Assembly: GCF_024159265.1 (NCBI RefSeq)
Contig: NZ_JAMYWY010000001.1
Coordinates: 6,696,001 to 6,760,000 of the forward strand
DNA: 64,000 bases
Direction of reading: 5' to 3'
Source of the DNA: Paenibacillus sp. 1781tsa1
Lineage (GTDB): Bacteria > Bacillota > Bacilli > Paenibacillales > Paenibacillaceae
Shown: positions 24,484 to 34,104 of the stretch, one piece after another
Position numbering within the stretch: the stretch's first letter is position 1
Layout of the letters: each line of letters opens with the position of its first letter
Program-made: the position numbers and the translations under genes
Notes under the pieces: model-generated
Seen by the model: the letters and a program-made list of their open reading frames with translations, nothing else
What the model was told of the DNA's origin: nothing
The model's database searches: none

Positions 24484-24511
24484 GATAATCCTAAACTGAT
24501 GAATAGATGTG

Positions 24512-24551
24512 AAAAAAGAGGCTCCCTACCATCGATATGGTAAGGAGCCTC
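24512..24551 (-). terminator. Terminator after nikE (between convergent operons)
   Basis: Arms GAGGCTCCTTACCAT and ATGGTAGGGAGCCTC; on the minus strand followed by TTTTTTC. It may also slow plus-strand readthrough from the WXG100 gene. Confidence 0.75.
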
Positions 24552-24565
24552 CTTCACTATAAATT

Positions 24566-25366
24566 TCATTTAAACGAAATACGACCCGACGGATGCTCAG
24601 GCAAAATAGCTGTAACCAACTGCTTCACAGCCGGATGATCCGACTGCATTACCGAACCCCCAGCATCACCGCTATAGACCAGCTTCCCCTGATCCATCAC
24701 GGCAATGCGGTCACAGATCGTCATGGCGGCCCGAATATCATGCGTGATAAAGAGGTAGGACAACCCATAAGATGCTCTGAGCTCTGCCAGCAAAGATAAG
24801 ATTTGTGTCTGGTGCACCATATCCAGGCTGCTAATCGATTCGTCCAGTACGATTAACTTCGGCTTGAGCGCGATGGCTCGTGCGATGTTGACCCGCTGTA
24901 ATTGCCCACCGCTGAACTCGTGCGGAAGCTTGCTCCCATCCTCAGGTGTAAGTCTGACCTGCTCAAGCAGCTGTCCAACCACACGCAGTTGTTCTTTTGC
25001 CGACAAACGCTCGTAATTATCCAGCGGCTCACCGATGATCTGCGCGGCAGTCATAAGCGGATTCACAGCCGAATAACAGTCCTGGAACACGACCTGCAGA
25101 TCACGCCGTAATCCCTTGAGTACGGGTTTGCTGGATCGATAGATATCCTGTCCTTGAAATAAAATCTGACCCTGGCTGGGCTTCTCCAGACCAAGAATGA
25201 TTTTGCCCAAGGTACTTTTACCTGCCCCGCTCGTACCCAGCAGTCCCAGACAAACACCCTTTTCAATCGTAAGTGAAATGTCTGCCAGCACAGGAGGACG
25301 CGCTCCCGAACGATCCAGCCAATTGCGTTTGCCATAACTATGGCTTACTTCACGTACCTGAAGCAT
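24566..25366 (-). CDS. nikE: Nickel-type ABC importer ATPase NikE
   Basis: At 266 aa this is an ABC ATPase of the oligopeptide/nickel class: Walker A GTSGAGKST, signature FSGGQLQRVN, Walker B LIVLDESISSLD (the usual DEP is DES here) and the H-loop histidine in LFITHD. The start is ATG 25366 with AGGAGG 8 nt upstream; an extension to 25402 has none. It is the last gene of nikABCDE and should pair with NikD under the NikB-NikC channel. Confidence 0.85.
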   Translation of the reverse strand: MLQVREVSHSYGKRNWLDRSGARPPVLADISLTIEKGVCLGLLGTSGAGKSTLGKIILGLEKPSQGQILFQGQDIYRSSKPVLKGLRRDLQVVFQDCYSAVNPLMTAAQIIGEPLDNYERLSAKEQLRVVGQLLEQVRLTPEDGSKLPHEFSGGQLQRVNIARAIALKPKLIVLDESISSLDMVHQTQILSLLAELRASYGLSYLFITHDIRAAMTICDRIAVMDQGKLVYSGDAGGSVMQSDHPAVKQLVTAILPEHPSGRISFK

Positions 25367-25529
25367 CAGGTCATCCTCCTCTCTTGTACTTGGCAGAAGC
25401 AATCTCCGAAGAAGACGAAATTACACCTCACCATGTCCATTCCACCCCTACCCTACCCACTCAAAATACAGTTCATACCCGCTCGCTCCACACATACACT
25501 CACTGAACGATTCAACTCATCTGTAATCG

Positions 25530-26336
25530 CTATCTTCCCAAAGACATACTGGGCCTGGCATTTAACAACATCCGGGTATACTCATGCTCCGGCTGATCGA
25601 ACAGTTGGTACACATCCGCCTGCTCCACAATTCGCCCCTTCTGCATAACCGCGACTTCATCAGCCATTTGCGAGATCACGCCCAGATCGTGGGAGATGAG
25701 CAAGATGGATGTGCCATATTCGGTACGTAGCCGATCCAATTCCTGAAGCACCTTCAACTGATTCACAACATCCAGTGCCGTCGTTGGTTCGTCAGCAATA
25801 ACCAGGGCGGGTCGCAGGCACATCGATATGGCAATCATCACCCGCTGAAGCATGCCGCCACTCAGTTGGAAGGGATATCGCTTCATCAGTTTAGCTGGTT
25901 CGGGTAAGTTCATATCTGCCAAGGCTGCAATCGTCCGCTCCCGGGCCGCTGCTTTGGACATTCCTGTATGCGTACGCAAGGTTTCAATGAATTGAGATCC
26001 AATCGTGTACACGGGTGTAAAAGCATTCATCGGATTCTGCATAATAAATCCGATGTCCTTGCCTCGGATGCGCCGCATCTCCTCACCCGACAACGAGCCA
26101 AGCTCCCGTCCATTCAGGCGGATGCTGCCCGACACTTCCATCCTGCGTGGATCAAGCAGGTGGAGCAACGCGTTACATGTAACGGTCTTGCCGCTGCCAC
26201 TCTCGCCAACCAGACCGAAGACACGCCCTTTTTGTAATTCGAAATCAATGGGCTCCAGTAACGGGACTGAACCCTCCGCTGTTCTTAGATTCACTTGCAG
26301 ACCACGAACTTCGAGTACCTTCGCTGAATCATCCAT
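25530..26336 (-). CDS. nikD: Nickel-type ABC importer ATPase NikD
   Basis: The 268-aa ATPase has Walker A GESGSGKT, IGFIMQNPMNAFTPVYTIG (Q-loop), signature LSGGMLQRV, Walker B ALVIADEPTTALD and H-loop LLISHD. NMNAF-type Q-loop residues and the QRV signature are usual in NikD/DppD proteins. ATG 26336 with GAGGTG 9 nt upstream is preferred to the GTG at 26348. About 160 nt separate it from nikE, longer than other gaps in the operon, without a clear terminator. Confidence 0.87.
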   Translation of the reverse strand: MDDSAKVLEVRGLQVNLRTAEGSVPLLEPIDFELQKGRVFGLVGESGSGKTVTCNALLHLLDPRRMEVSGSIRLNGRELGSLSGEEMRRIRGKDIGFIMQNPMNAFTPVYTIGSQFIETLRTHTGMSKAAARERTIAALADMNLPEPAKLMKRYPFQLSGGMLQRVMIAISMCLRPALVIADEPTTALDVVNQLKVLQELDRLRTEYGTSILLISHDLGVISQMADEVAVMQKGRIVEQADVYQLFDQPEHEYTRMLLNARPSMSLGR

Positions 26337-26375
26337 CGTTACGTTCACCTCTCGTATGCCTTCGGTTTCGAACCA

Positions 26376-27206
26376 CTACCTTTTTGCAATGCCATAACGC
26401 TCGGATAACGCTTCACCCAAGATGTTGAACGTAATGACTACCAGTAGAATTAATGCACCCGGATAGATCATTAACTCCGGATGACTGCGGATATACCCCG
26501 TTCCTTCATGAATCATGGCGCCCCACTCTGCATTCGGTGGTTGGATGCCAAGCCCCAAGAATGAAAGGGCCGATATATCCATAATCGCCCATCCCATCTC
26601 TAACGTGCCCATTACAACGATGGGACGCTGCACGTTGGGGATGATATGTTTGCGGATAATCGTCCACGAAGAGGAGCCGCTAATCCGCGCAGCTGCGATG
26701 AAGTTCCGTTCTTTCAGACTAACGACCATATTCCGACAGATACGTGCATAATACACCCACTGTACCATCATGAGGGCCAGAAGCACCTGCATCAGACCTG
26801 GACCAAAGATCCCCACAATACCCAGCACCAGCACCAGATTCGGAAACGCCATAATGCCTTCACATAAGCGCATCAGCAGACTGTCCACCCAGCCACCAAG
26901 GTAACCGGAAATCGAACCTACAATGACACCAATGAGCAAAGATGACAGGAAGATCAGAGTAGCAAAACCAAGCGACACCCGCGCTCCATATATCAGCCTG
27001 GTGAGATTGTCGCGTCCCAGATGATCCGTTCCGAGCCAATGCTCAAGCGATGGACTCGCCAGCTTCTGCAACAGGTTCACCTTCACCGGGTCATGAGGAG
27101 CAATCCATGGGGCTAGTAACGCGATCACGAAGAAAAGCAATATAATCACCGAGCAGATCTGGATGGCTCTCTGTCCTTTAAATATTGCACGCCATTTGTT
27201 TATCAA
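26376..27206 (-). CDS. nikC: Nickel-type ABC importer permease NikC
   Basis: The 276-aa protein has an N-terminal membrane helix followed by the BPD_transp_1 domain with five more. The N-terminal LAPWIAPHDPVKVNLLQKL and GTDHLGRDNLTRLIYGARVSL are hallmarks of DppC/NikC permeases; the EAA loop is around AARISGSSSWTIIRKHIIPN. It starts with TTG at 27206, overlapping the TGA of nikB (TTGA), so the two are translationally coupled. Confidence 0.9.
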   Translation of the reverse strand: MINKWRAIFKGQRAIQICSVIILLFFVIALLAPWIAPHDPVKVNLLQKLASPSLEHWLGTDHLGRDNLTRLIYGARVSLGFATLIFLSSLLIGVIVGSISGYLGGWVDSLLMRLCEGIMAFPNLVLVLGIVGIFGPGLMQVLLALMMVQWVYYARICRNMVVSLKERNFIAAARISGSSSWTIIRKHIIPNVQRPIVVMGTLEMGWAIMDISALSFLGLGIQPPNAEWGAMIHEGTGYIRSHPELMIYPGALILLVVITFNILGEALSERYGIAKR

Positions 27207-28150
27207 TGTTCTGCCCGTCCTTTCGCTGAAATCCGTGGGTCCATAACGAGCTGCACCAGATCAACGAGCAGATTGCATACGATGAACAGGCATGCCGCCA
27301 AGAAGACATAACATTGAATAACGGGAATATCCCGGTTAAATATCGCATCGACAAAGTATCGTCCGAACCCAGGCCAGGAAAACACCTGCTCCACAATAAT
27401 GGTTCCTGTCAGCAGCTTGCCCATACTCATCCCCATCCCCGTAATAAGGGGCGATATGGCGATTTTCAGCACATGTTTCAGCATAATGACTCGTTCGCGA
27501 ATCCCGCGTGTTCTCGCGTACTGTACATACGTCTCCTGCAATTGCTCCAGTACACTGGAACGCAGTAATCGGGTGTAGATCGCAATAAGAATGAAGGAGA
27601 GTGTAATTGTAGGCAGAACCAGATTCTCCCACGATCCACGTCCTTCCACAGGCAGCCAATCCAGCTTCACCGAGAAAAAGAAGATCAGCAGATAACCAAG
27701 CCAGAATTGCGGAATAGATGCTCCAAAATAGGAGATCGCCCGGCTGACCATGTCAATCCAGCTATTCTTATACACCGCTGCTAGGATTCCGAAAGGAATA
27801 TTCACCAGAGTCGATAACAACATACTCCAGAAGGCTAGCTCAGCCGTAGCCGGAAGCCTTAATTTCACTTCATCCCATACGGGTTTGTTGGTGAGATACG
27901 AGGTGCCGAAGTCGAGCTTGGCAATCTTCTGAATCGTATGCGCATATTGGGTTAACAAAGGCTGATCCAGGCCGAACTCATGCCGCTTTTGTGCAAGCAA
28001 CTCCGGTGTCGGATAGATATGAGCAGCTGTCAGATAAGCCTCGGCCGGATCAACTGGTGAAATATGAATAAGCGCAAAGGTAACAAGTGTAGCGATAAAA
28101 ACGATAGGAATGATCGCGATCATTCGTTTACCGATATAACTGATCACCAA
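27203..28150 (-). CDS. nikB: Nickel-type ABC importer permease NikB
   Basis: At 315 aa this permease has six membrane helices and the NikB/DppB N-terminus (MVISYIGKRMIAIIPIVFI; first residue from GTG). HEFGLDQPLLTQY, FSWPGFGRYFVDAIFNRD and PVIQCYVF line up well with Escherichia coli NikB as I recall it. GTG 28150 has GGGAGG 8 nt upstream. It forms the channel with NikC. Confidence 0.9.
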   Translation of the reverse strand: MVISYIGKRMIAIIPIVFIATLVTFALIHISPVDPAEAYLTAAHIYPTPELLAQKRHEFGLDQPLLTQYAHTIQKIAKLDFGTSYLTNKPVWDEVKLRLPATAELAFWSMLLSTLVNIPFGILAAVYKNSWIDMVSRAISYFGASIPQFWLGYLLIFFFSVKLDWLPVEGRGSWENLVLPTITLSFILIAIYTRLLRSSVLEQLQETYVQYARTRGIRERVIMLKHVLKIAISPLITGMGMSMGKLLTGTIIVEQVFSWPGFGRYFVDAIFNRDIPVIQCYVFLAACLFIVCNLLVDLVQLVMDPRISAKGRAEH

Positions 28151-28219
28151 ACGTTCCTCCCTTTCATCAAGCTACATGGCCTTACCAAGGGCCATCCACT
28201 TCCCTAATTAAATTACTAT

Positions 28220-29854
28220 TTATTGATTGCCTAGTTCAATGCCCACAAACGGATTTTCATCACGGTTCGCAGGGAAAATAAAGTTGGAGATTTTCTTCTG
28301 ATATACTGCCGTTTTCTTAATATAAGAGATCGGTACGATCGCCGATTGCTCCTGAAGTGTTTTCAAGATAGAGCCATATAACTCCTGGCGTTTCGTCTCG
28401 TCTGTAGATGACAGTGCTGCATGCACCTGATCGTCCAGTTCCTTTTTCATCGGCAACGCACTCAAGGTCTCGGAAATCCCGAATCCAGGGCTCGCCACAA
28501 CGTTAATGAAGGAATGAGGATCATACGGCGCACCATAGTTGTACCAGAAATACAGGTCGAAATCATTGGCTTTCAAACGTTTGATCTGAACCGTCAGTTC
28601 CAGTCCAGTGAGGTTTACCTTAACCCCAAGCTCGCTCCATTCTGCCTGAATGGTCTCAGCCATCGCTTTCTGAATCGGGTCCGTTTTGTCAAAAATCATC
28701 TCGAAATCAAGCTGCTGTCCGTCTTTTTCACGAATCGTCCCACCAGCCGGCAGCTTCCAGCCCGCTTCATCCAGTAATGCTTTGGATTTCTCCACGTCAT
28801 ACGTGATCGGTTCCAAGTCTACATTGGTGTACGGATAGTTTTTGGACAATACGGAATCGGCTGGTTCTTCCAATCCGGAAGTGACACCCTCAACCATCGC
28901 CTGTTTGTTAAACCCTTGCTGGAGCGCCATCCGCACTCTGACATCGGATAACTTTGGATTGGAAGAGTTCAGCAGCAGACTGCGTGTGCCCACCGGATCA
29001 GACAATTGGGTCACATATTCATCGTTGTCACGAAGCTGTTGGAATGCATCCAGACTGATCACACCTTCCCCGTAGATCAGGTCGAGATCGCCTTTTTCAA
29101 AAGCAAGGACACGGGTTTCACCGTCAGGAATGATTTTGACCGTAATCTGATCTACCTTCGGTGCTGTTCCCCAATAATTCGGGTTGCGTTTGAAAACAGC
29201 ATATTCGTCCTGCTTGTAATCAGCCAGCATCCACGGGCCCGTTCCAACTGGCTCTTTGATGCCTTGGGAAGTATCTCCATCATCCGGGAATCCAGCTTCA
29301 CCCAGGAAGCGGAAAGGACGAACCACAGACAAATCCTGAAGAACAGGATAGTACGGCTCTGTGAGTGTCAATCGGAAAGTATGGTCATCCACAACTTCTG
29401 TCTTGTCGAGCACGCCTACAATGCCCAGCCAGCTATGTGTGTCTTTATTTTTCATTACAGCATCAAAGTTCTTTTTCACAATCTCAGCATTAAATGGCGT
29501 ACCATCTGAGAATTTCACACCTTGGCGAAGCTTGAATGTATATACTTTGCCGTCATCGGAGATGGTCCATGATTCTGCCAGCGCAGGTTCCAGTTTTCCA
29601 TCCTTCTGGTAACTGATCAGTGGCTCATAGAGCATGGATTGGGCAAATAATTGCGAAGGATTGTACGTATGCGGATTCATTGTACCGATATCACGTGGCC
29701 ATGACATCGTAATCGACTTCGTAGATGTTTGATTCGAAGCAGCAGATGAGGATTCCTCTCCACTTCCTGTATTGCTGCAACCCACAATAACGAATAACAA
29801 CAAGAGCATAGTTGCCAGCGTGAGGGCCGAAGATTTGCGATGTTGAACAGACAT
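28220..29854 (-). CDS. nikA: Nickel-type substrate-binding lipoprotein NikA
   Basis: The 544-aa protein has a lipoprotein signal with lipobox VIVGC (Cys26) and the SBP_bac_5 fold. TMNPHTYNPSQLFAQSMLYE, VVRPFRFLGEAGF, VGTGPWMLADY and YGAPYDPHSF match NikA signatures; the Arg in RPFRF corresponds to the Arg that contacts the metal chelate in E. coli NikA. It binds a nickel, or other metal, complex outside the membrane and hands it to NikBC. ATG 29854 with AAGGGG is preferred; an in-frame extension to 29908 would run through the Fur box. The Fur box suggests control by iron and a metallophore-bound substrate, as for Cnt-type importers. Confidence 0.9.
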   Translation of the reverse strand: MSVQHRKSSALTLATMLLLLFVIVGCSNTGSGEESSSAASNQTSTKSITMSWPRDIGTMNPHTYNPSQLFAQSMLYEPLISYQKDGKLEPALAESWTISDDGKVYTFKLRQGVKFSDGTPFNAEIVKKNFDAVMKNKDTHSWLGIVGVLDKTEVVDDHTFRLTLTEPYYPVLQDLSVVRPFRFLGEAGFPDDGDTSQGIKEPVGTGPWMLADYKQDEYAVFKRNPNYWGTAPKVDQITVKIIPDGETRVLAFEKGDLDLIYGEGVISLDAFQQLRDNDEYVTQLSDPVGTRSLLLNSSNPKLSDVRVRMALQQGFNKQAMVEGVTSGLEEPADSVLSKNYPYTNVDLEPITYDVEKSKALLDEAGWKLPAGGTIREKDGQQLDFEMIFDKTDPIQKAMAETIQAEWSELGVKVNLTGLELTVQIKRLKANDFDLYFWYNYGAPYDPHSFINVVASPGFGISETLSALPMKKELDDQVHAALSSTDETKRQELYGSILKTLQEQSAIVPISYIKKTAVYQKKISNFIFPANRDENPFVGIELGNQ

Positions 29855-29882
29855 GGATGTTGAACCCCTTTTCTCTATTTTA

Positions 29883-29897
29883 TGATAATGATTATCA
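29883..29897 (-). promoter_or_regulatory. Fur box of nikABCDE
   Basis: TGATAATGATTATCA is an exact match to the Bacillus 7-1-7 Fur consensus TGATAATnATTATCA, and lies 14 nt downstream of the -10 box and about 30 nt before the nikA start. Confidence 0.85.
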
Positions 29898-29910
29898 TAT
29901 TCATCCATTA

Positions 29911-29939
29911 AGAATAGGCAGGAGCCCTCCTTTTGTCAA
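29911..29939 (-). promoter_or_regulatory. nikA promoter
   Basis: TTGACA (29939-29934), 17-nt spacer, TATTCT (29916-29911) on the minus strand, directly upstream of the Fur box. Confidence 0.75.
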
Positions 29940-29977
29940 CAAAATTCGACATGGTATGTGTTGTTACTAAAATAGCC

Positions 29978-30004
29978 AAAAAACCTTTCCTGTGGGAGGA
30001 AAGG
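29978..30004 (-). terminator. Terminator after the GH113 gene
   Basis: CCTTTCCTCC...GGAAAGG followed by TTTTTTGG on the minus strand. The rest of the 29940-30148 gap holds no evident gene. Confidence 0.75.
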
Positions 30005-30148
30005 CTTCTTGACCTGAATATGAATTACAACTGGAAAAATAAGCTCCACCATAATCTGCTATTCCTTGCTCACAGCATGGAAATCACGAAAGTACATATA
30101 CAGATATATCACTGAGATTCGTCTTCACATACGTCTTCTTGTTTCTGG

Positions 30149-31090
30149 TTAAACTTCTATAGTGATGCCCTCATAGAACCGACGAATGACCTTCTCCGCC
30201 GGCTTACCGTAAACTCCATATCCATCATCGGTCAGTGCATCCTTCTCCGCATGGAGATGTGCGCTCCAATCCCAAAGACCGAACCCGCGTACCCATTCAC
30301 GCTGACTGACATGCCGGAACATGGCTTCATAGAACCGCTCCTGTTCCTCCGCGCTGACTTCACCTGCAAGTCCCCAATCGTTCGGTACGTGAGCTGATCC
30401 GCTACGACTGGGACAACCGGCTTCCGCGAAGAAAAAGGGTTTCCCATAAGAAGCAATCGCCTGCTCAATTCGATCCAGCTGTGCCTCCCAATCTCCGATG
30501 GGATAATAACCACTGGAAGAGATCACGTCCACAGCATCCCACCACTTCACATGATCTTCCTGATATTTGTCCGTGTTGTATGACACCAGTCCAGTGTACA
30601 CTTCACGCACAGCGGCGATCACCTCGCGCCATTCTTGATCCCGACGTTCGGATTGCACCATCTCACAACCTACAATGAACATCTCACATTTTTCCTGCTC
30701 TGCAATCGCTGCATAATGCTTCTGAAATGCTGTGTAGCTGCGGAACCAATCCTTCCACTTCGGCTCACAAGGCACATCGATATCAAAAAAGTTAATATGT
30801 GCACGCCATGTGCCATCGGTGCAGTTAACGGTTGGTTTCAGAATGACACGCAGCCCGAGTTCACGGGCATATCGCATCATATCGACCAGTTCATCATCAT
30901 CTACCAGATGATCACCCCGATATTTGACCTCTACCGCCTGCGGATGATCCTGATGTGCAGCCAGTGCAAAAATAACATGCGAACTGCCTGTACGTTCAGC
31001 CATCAGACGCAGGGATTCTTTAGCCTCCGGCTTGCGGAAGTCACCCTTGCCACTCATCCAGCCAAATGTAAATCCCTTGATATATTCCAT
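30149..31090 (-). CDS. GH113-like beta-1,4-mannanase, cytoplasmic
   Basis: The 313-aa protein is a TIM-barrel hydrolase without a signal peptide. ERTGSSHVIFALAAHQ, KPTVNCTDGTWRAHINF, FIVGCEMVQSERRDQEWR (acid/base Glu in GCEM) and KPFFFAEAGCPS (nucleophile Glu in AEAG) follow the clan GH-A pattern and resemble GH113 mannanases such as that of Alicyclobacillus. It would cut imported mannooligosaccharides. ATG 31090 is chosen (GGGGAG, 8 nt); another ATG two codons upstream is too close. It is the last gene of the leftward mannan operon. Confidence 0.82.
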   Translation of the reverse strand: MEYIKGFTFGWMSGKGDFRKPEAKESLRLMAERTGSSHVIFALAAHQDHPQAVEVKYRGDHLVDDDELVDMMRYARELGLRVILKPTVNCTDGTWRAHINFFDIDVPCEPKWKDWFRSYTAFQKHYAAIAEQEKCEMFIVGCEMVQSERRDQEWREVIAAVREVYTGLVSYNTDKYQEDHVKWWDAVDVISSSGYYPIGDWEAQLDRIEQAIASYGKPFFFAEAGCPSRSGSAHVPNDWGLAGEVSAEEQERFYEAMFRHVSQREWVRGFGLWDWSAHLHAEKDALTDDGYGVYGKPAEKVIRRFYEGITIEV

Positions 31091-31138
31091 ATTCATTACT
31101 CCCCAGTGTTCCATTCACTTCATTTAGTAAATGGTCGA

Positions 31139-31209
31139 ATATATACACTTTCACTACGATTGCAGTACCATCTTCCGATCGCCGTTATACGACCACTTCG
31201 CTTCTTCAG
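31139..31209 (-). repeat. Short copy of an intergenic repeat (see 35843-36000)
   Basis: The minus strand begins CTGAAGAAGCGAAGTGGTCG and goes on with GGCGATCGGAAGATGGTAC, then ATCGTAGTGAAAGTGTA. Both ends match the plus-strand element at 35843-36000, whose middle 85 nt or so are missing here. Confidence 0.6.
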
Positions 31210-31233
31210 ATTGGTTCTGCACTTTCACTTCAA

Positions 31234-32271
31234 CTACAGCTTGCCTTCCTCGTGGTCTCCGGCAATGACTTCGTCGGTCTCGATCACATAATTCACGATT
31301 TCTTCGATGGTCGTGTAAGCCACGCCAACATACGTGTCGGCAGCACCGTAATAGATGGCGATGCGTCCAGTCTCAGCATCATGTAACGTTGCACACGGGA
31401 AGATGACATTATCGACGAATCCTTGCTCCTCGTACCATTTTTCGGGTGTCAGCACAAAGTTGGAGGAACGATATTTCACTTTGGACGGCTCATCCAGGTC
31501 CAGAATGACCGCACCCATGCTATAAACGAATCCGTTGCAGGTTCCAGTTACGCCATGGTAGAACATCAGCCAGCCTTCGGACGTTTCGATCGGAGCAGGC
31601 CCGCCGCCAATTTTGACCGATTGCCACCAGCCTTGACCGCCTTTGCTCATGACATGACGATGTTTGCCCCAGTATACAAGATCCGGGCTTTCACTCAGGA
31701 AGATGTCTCCGAACGGGGTATGTCCACTGTCGCTTGGTCTGGACAACATGACATAGTTATCGTTAATTTTGCGCGGGAACAACACACCATTACGGTTGAA
31801 CGGCAGCATAGGATTTTCAAGGCGGACAAACGTCTGGAAGTCATCCGTCTTCGCCAGTCCCAATGCAGCGCCGTAAAAATCAGTACACCAGATGATGTAA
31901 TACGTATCCTCCACTTTGACCAGACGCGGATCATACGCATAGTTCGGCATAAACGGATCGCCATTTTCATCGACAAATGCAATGCGTTCCTCTTCAATTG
32001 TCCACTCCAGGCCATCTTCGCTTGCACCCATGTGCAGATGCGGACGGCCATTAACGGTTTCAGCACGGAATACCCCGATGAACTTCCCTTCATACGGAAC
32101 AACGGCGCTGTTGAAAATGCGGGCAACACCCTTCACCGGGTTACGCGGCACGACCGGATTCGCCGAATGTCTCCATACCGGGCCTTCGGTCCCCTCCGGT
32201 TTGGCCTCCCACGGCATATTCGGCAAAGCATCCCCAACAATGTGTACGTTTTTCGTTTCAGCAACTGACAT
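31234..32271 (-). CDS. GH130 beta-1,4-mannooligosaccharide phosphorylase (subfamily 2 type)
   Basis: The 345-aa protein is a five-bladed propeller phosphorylase of GH130. The proton-donor Asp is in YDPRLV (about residue 114); WRHSANPVVPR and FNSAVVPYEGKFIGVFR fit the branch that acts on mannooligosaccharides or mannosyl-GlcNAc, and SRPSDSGHTPFGD is a likely phosphate-binding stretch. It releases mannose 1-phosphate from the non-reducing end. ATG 32271 has GGGAG at 8 nt; the ATG six nt upstream is crowded. It lies between the permease and GH113 genes of one operon. Confidence 0.87.
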   Translation of the reverse strand: MSVAETKNVHIVGDALPNMPWEAKPEGTEGPVWRHSANPVVPRNPVKGVARIFNSAVVPYEGKFIGVFRAETVNGRPHLHMGASEDGLEWTIEEERIAFVDENGDPFMPNYAYDPRLVKVEDTYYIIWCTDFYGAALGLAKTDDFQTFVRLENPMLPFNRNGVLFPRKINDNYVMLSRPSDSGHTPFGDIFLSESPDLVYWGKHRHVMSKGGQGWWQSVKIGGGPAPIETSEGWLMFYHGVTGTCNGFVYSMGAVILDLDEPSKVKYRSSNFVLTPEKWYEEQGFVDNVIFPCATLHDAETGRIAIYYGAADTYVGVAYTTIEEIVNYVIETDEVIAGDHEEGKL

Positions 32272-32380
32272 TTTCATTTCTCCCTTCGGTTAGGCTTTAT
32301 GAAATGAATACTAAAATTACACTAGACCACTTCGTTCCTGTGCATTCTCAATATGCATTTCATATAGCCTCTCGTTTTTT

Positions 32381-33214
32381 TTATTTAACGGAGCCTTGCG
32401 CGAAGCCGTTGTAGATGTACTTCTGTAACAACAGGAAGATGACCATCGTTGGAATAATGGCGATCATGATGCCGGCGCTGATGACTTCCCACTGCGATCC
32501 GAAAGGTCCCTTGAATTTGAACAAGGCAGTGGATATGACCTGCAAGTCTGTCTTCGGCATGTACAGAAACGGTGTGTAAAAGTCGTTGTAGATGTTAACG
32601 CCCTTCACGATAATGACCGTTACAATGGCCGGTTTCAGCAGTGGCAGAATGATTTTCCAGTAAATCGTGAAGTACGAGGCACCGTCCAGCATAGCAGATT
32701 CATCTAATGCACTGGAGATGGAGCCCAGGAACTGCAGGAAGATATACACCGCGATGATATCTGTACCCAGGTACATCACGATGGCTGCCCAGCGTGTGTT
32801 GAACAGGTCGAGCGCGTTGATGATCTGGAATGTGGCAACCTGCGTTGTCACACTTGGGATCAGGGTAGCGAGCAGGAATGCCGCAACCATGATTTTCTTG
32901 CCTTTGAATTTGAATCGATCCAGCACATACGCAATCATGGAGCCTGTTAAGGTCGCTCCTATAATGGAGATGACCAGGATAATAATTGTATTTTTGAAAC
33001 CGACCAGCATGTTACCATCCACAAAGGCCTTTGCATAGTTCGCAAAGTTCAGCCAGTTGGCTGGCGGGGCAAGCGGGCTGCTGGTAGCGTATTCCGCATT
33101 CGTTTTGAGAGATGCAAACAGGATGACCACGATGGGTAACAGCGCGATAAACGCAGCAAGTACCAGGGAAGCATATTTAACCACGCTCGCAAGGGTGTAT
33201 TTGAGTTGTGTCAC
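32381..33214 (-). CDS. Sugar ABC transporter permease, MalG type
   Basis: The 277-aa protein has six membrane helices and the CUT1 MalG-type features: LPIVVILFASLKTNAEY near the N-terminus and the EAA loop ESAMLDGASYFTIYWKIILP near 190, and the end GFAQGSVK. The start is GTG 33214 with GGGGAGG upstream, two nt after the stop of the partner permease. It forms the importer with 33217-34104 and the lipoprotein at 34296. No ATPase is in the locus; a shared MsmK-like ATPase is usual for such systems. Confidence 0.93.
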   Translation of the reverse strand: MTQLKYTLASVVKYASLVLAAFIALLPIVVILFASLKTNAEYATSSPLAPPANWLNFANYAKAFVDGNMLVGFKNTIIILVISIIGATLTGSMIAYVLDRFKFKGKKIMVAAFLLATLIPSVTTQVATFQIINALDLFNTRWAAIVMYLGTDIIAVYIFLQFLGSISSALDESAMLDGASYFTIYWKIILPLLKPAIVTVIIVKGVNIYNDFYTPFLYMPKTDLQVISTALFKFKGPFGSQWEVISAGIMIAIIPTMVIFLLLQKYIYNGFAQGSVK

Positions 33215-33216
33215 TT

Positions 33217-34104
33217 TTATTCCTCCCCTTTCATGGTGACGCGCTGCACAAGCGTAACAAGAATAACGATCATGAGCAGCACCACAGCCATGGCGGATGC
33301 CAGTCCCAGCTTGCCATATTTAAATGCCAAATGAACCGTCTGGATTACAAATGTCATACTGCCGTTGGAACCATCGGTCATGATATATGGAATATCGAAC
33401 GCACTAATTGCGCCGCTAATCGCCAAGATCAGGTTGAGCTGCAGGATACGTGTAATGCTTGGCAGGATGATGTGGCGGAATTGCTGCCAGCGATTGGCAC
33501 CATCAATATCGGATGCTTCATACACATCCTTTGGAATGGAGGAGATTGCACCCAGGAAAATGATAAAGTTGAAGCCCATGTATCTCCATACTGATGCACC
33601 TGCGAGTGACACATTGATAATATTCGGATTACCGAGCCAGAGCTGCGTGTATTGTCCCAGCCCTACAGCATGCATGAGCATATCAAGTGTGCCGTCCGGT
33701 TTGAAGAAAAAGAGGAAGATAAAACCGATAGCTACCCCATTCAGCAAATAAGGAAAGAACAATATGCCTTTGAAGAAGTTTTTGCCTCGGACTTTGAAAC
33801 TCAGAATCGTGGCAAAGTAGAGGGCCAAGCCCATCTGCACAAACGTTGCAACAAAATAATACAAGCTGACAATAAATACTTTGAAATATTCGGGATCACT
33901 AAATATGCGGGTATAGTTCTCAAACCCAACATAATCGAATCTTTTGCTGTATCCGTTCCAATCGGTGAAACTGTATTTGAACATGTTGATGACCGGTAAG
34001 TATGCAAACGTGAACAGCAACGCCAGCGGAATAATTGAGAAGGCACAGATGATAAATATGCGTTGCGCTGAGTAACCCCAATTCGAAACCTTTAAGTACT
34101 TCAT
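33217..34104 (-). CDS. Sugar ABC transporter permease, MalF type
   Basis: The 295-aa permease has six helices, with FTDWNGYSKRFDYVGFENY (periplasm-side loop of CUT1 permeases), FFFKPDGTLDMLM and the EAA loop EASDIDGANRWQQFRHIILP. ATG 34104 with GGAGG 10 nt upstream is better than GTG 34113. The gap to the lipoprotein gene (about 190 nt) contains a small GCCGG/CCGGC hairpin that may lower expression of the permeases relative to the binding protein. Confidence 0.92.
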   Translation of the reverse strand: MKYLKVSNWGYSAQRIFIICAFSIIPLALLFTFAYLPVINMFKYSFTDWNGYSKRFDYVGFENYTRIFSDPEYFKVFIVSLYYFVATFVQMGLALYFATILSFKVRGKNFFKGILFFPYLLNGVAIGFIFLFFFKPDGTLDMLMHAVGLGQYTQLWLGNPNIINVSLAGASVWRYMGFNFIIFLGAISSIPKDVYEASDIDGANRWQQFRHIILPSITRILQLNLILAISGAISAFDIPYIMTDGSNGSMTFVIQTVHLAFKYGKLGLASAMAVVLLMIVILVTLVQRVTMKGEE

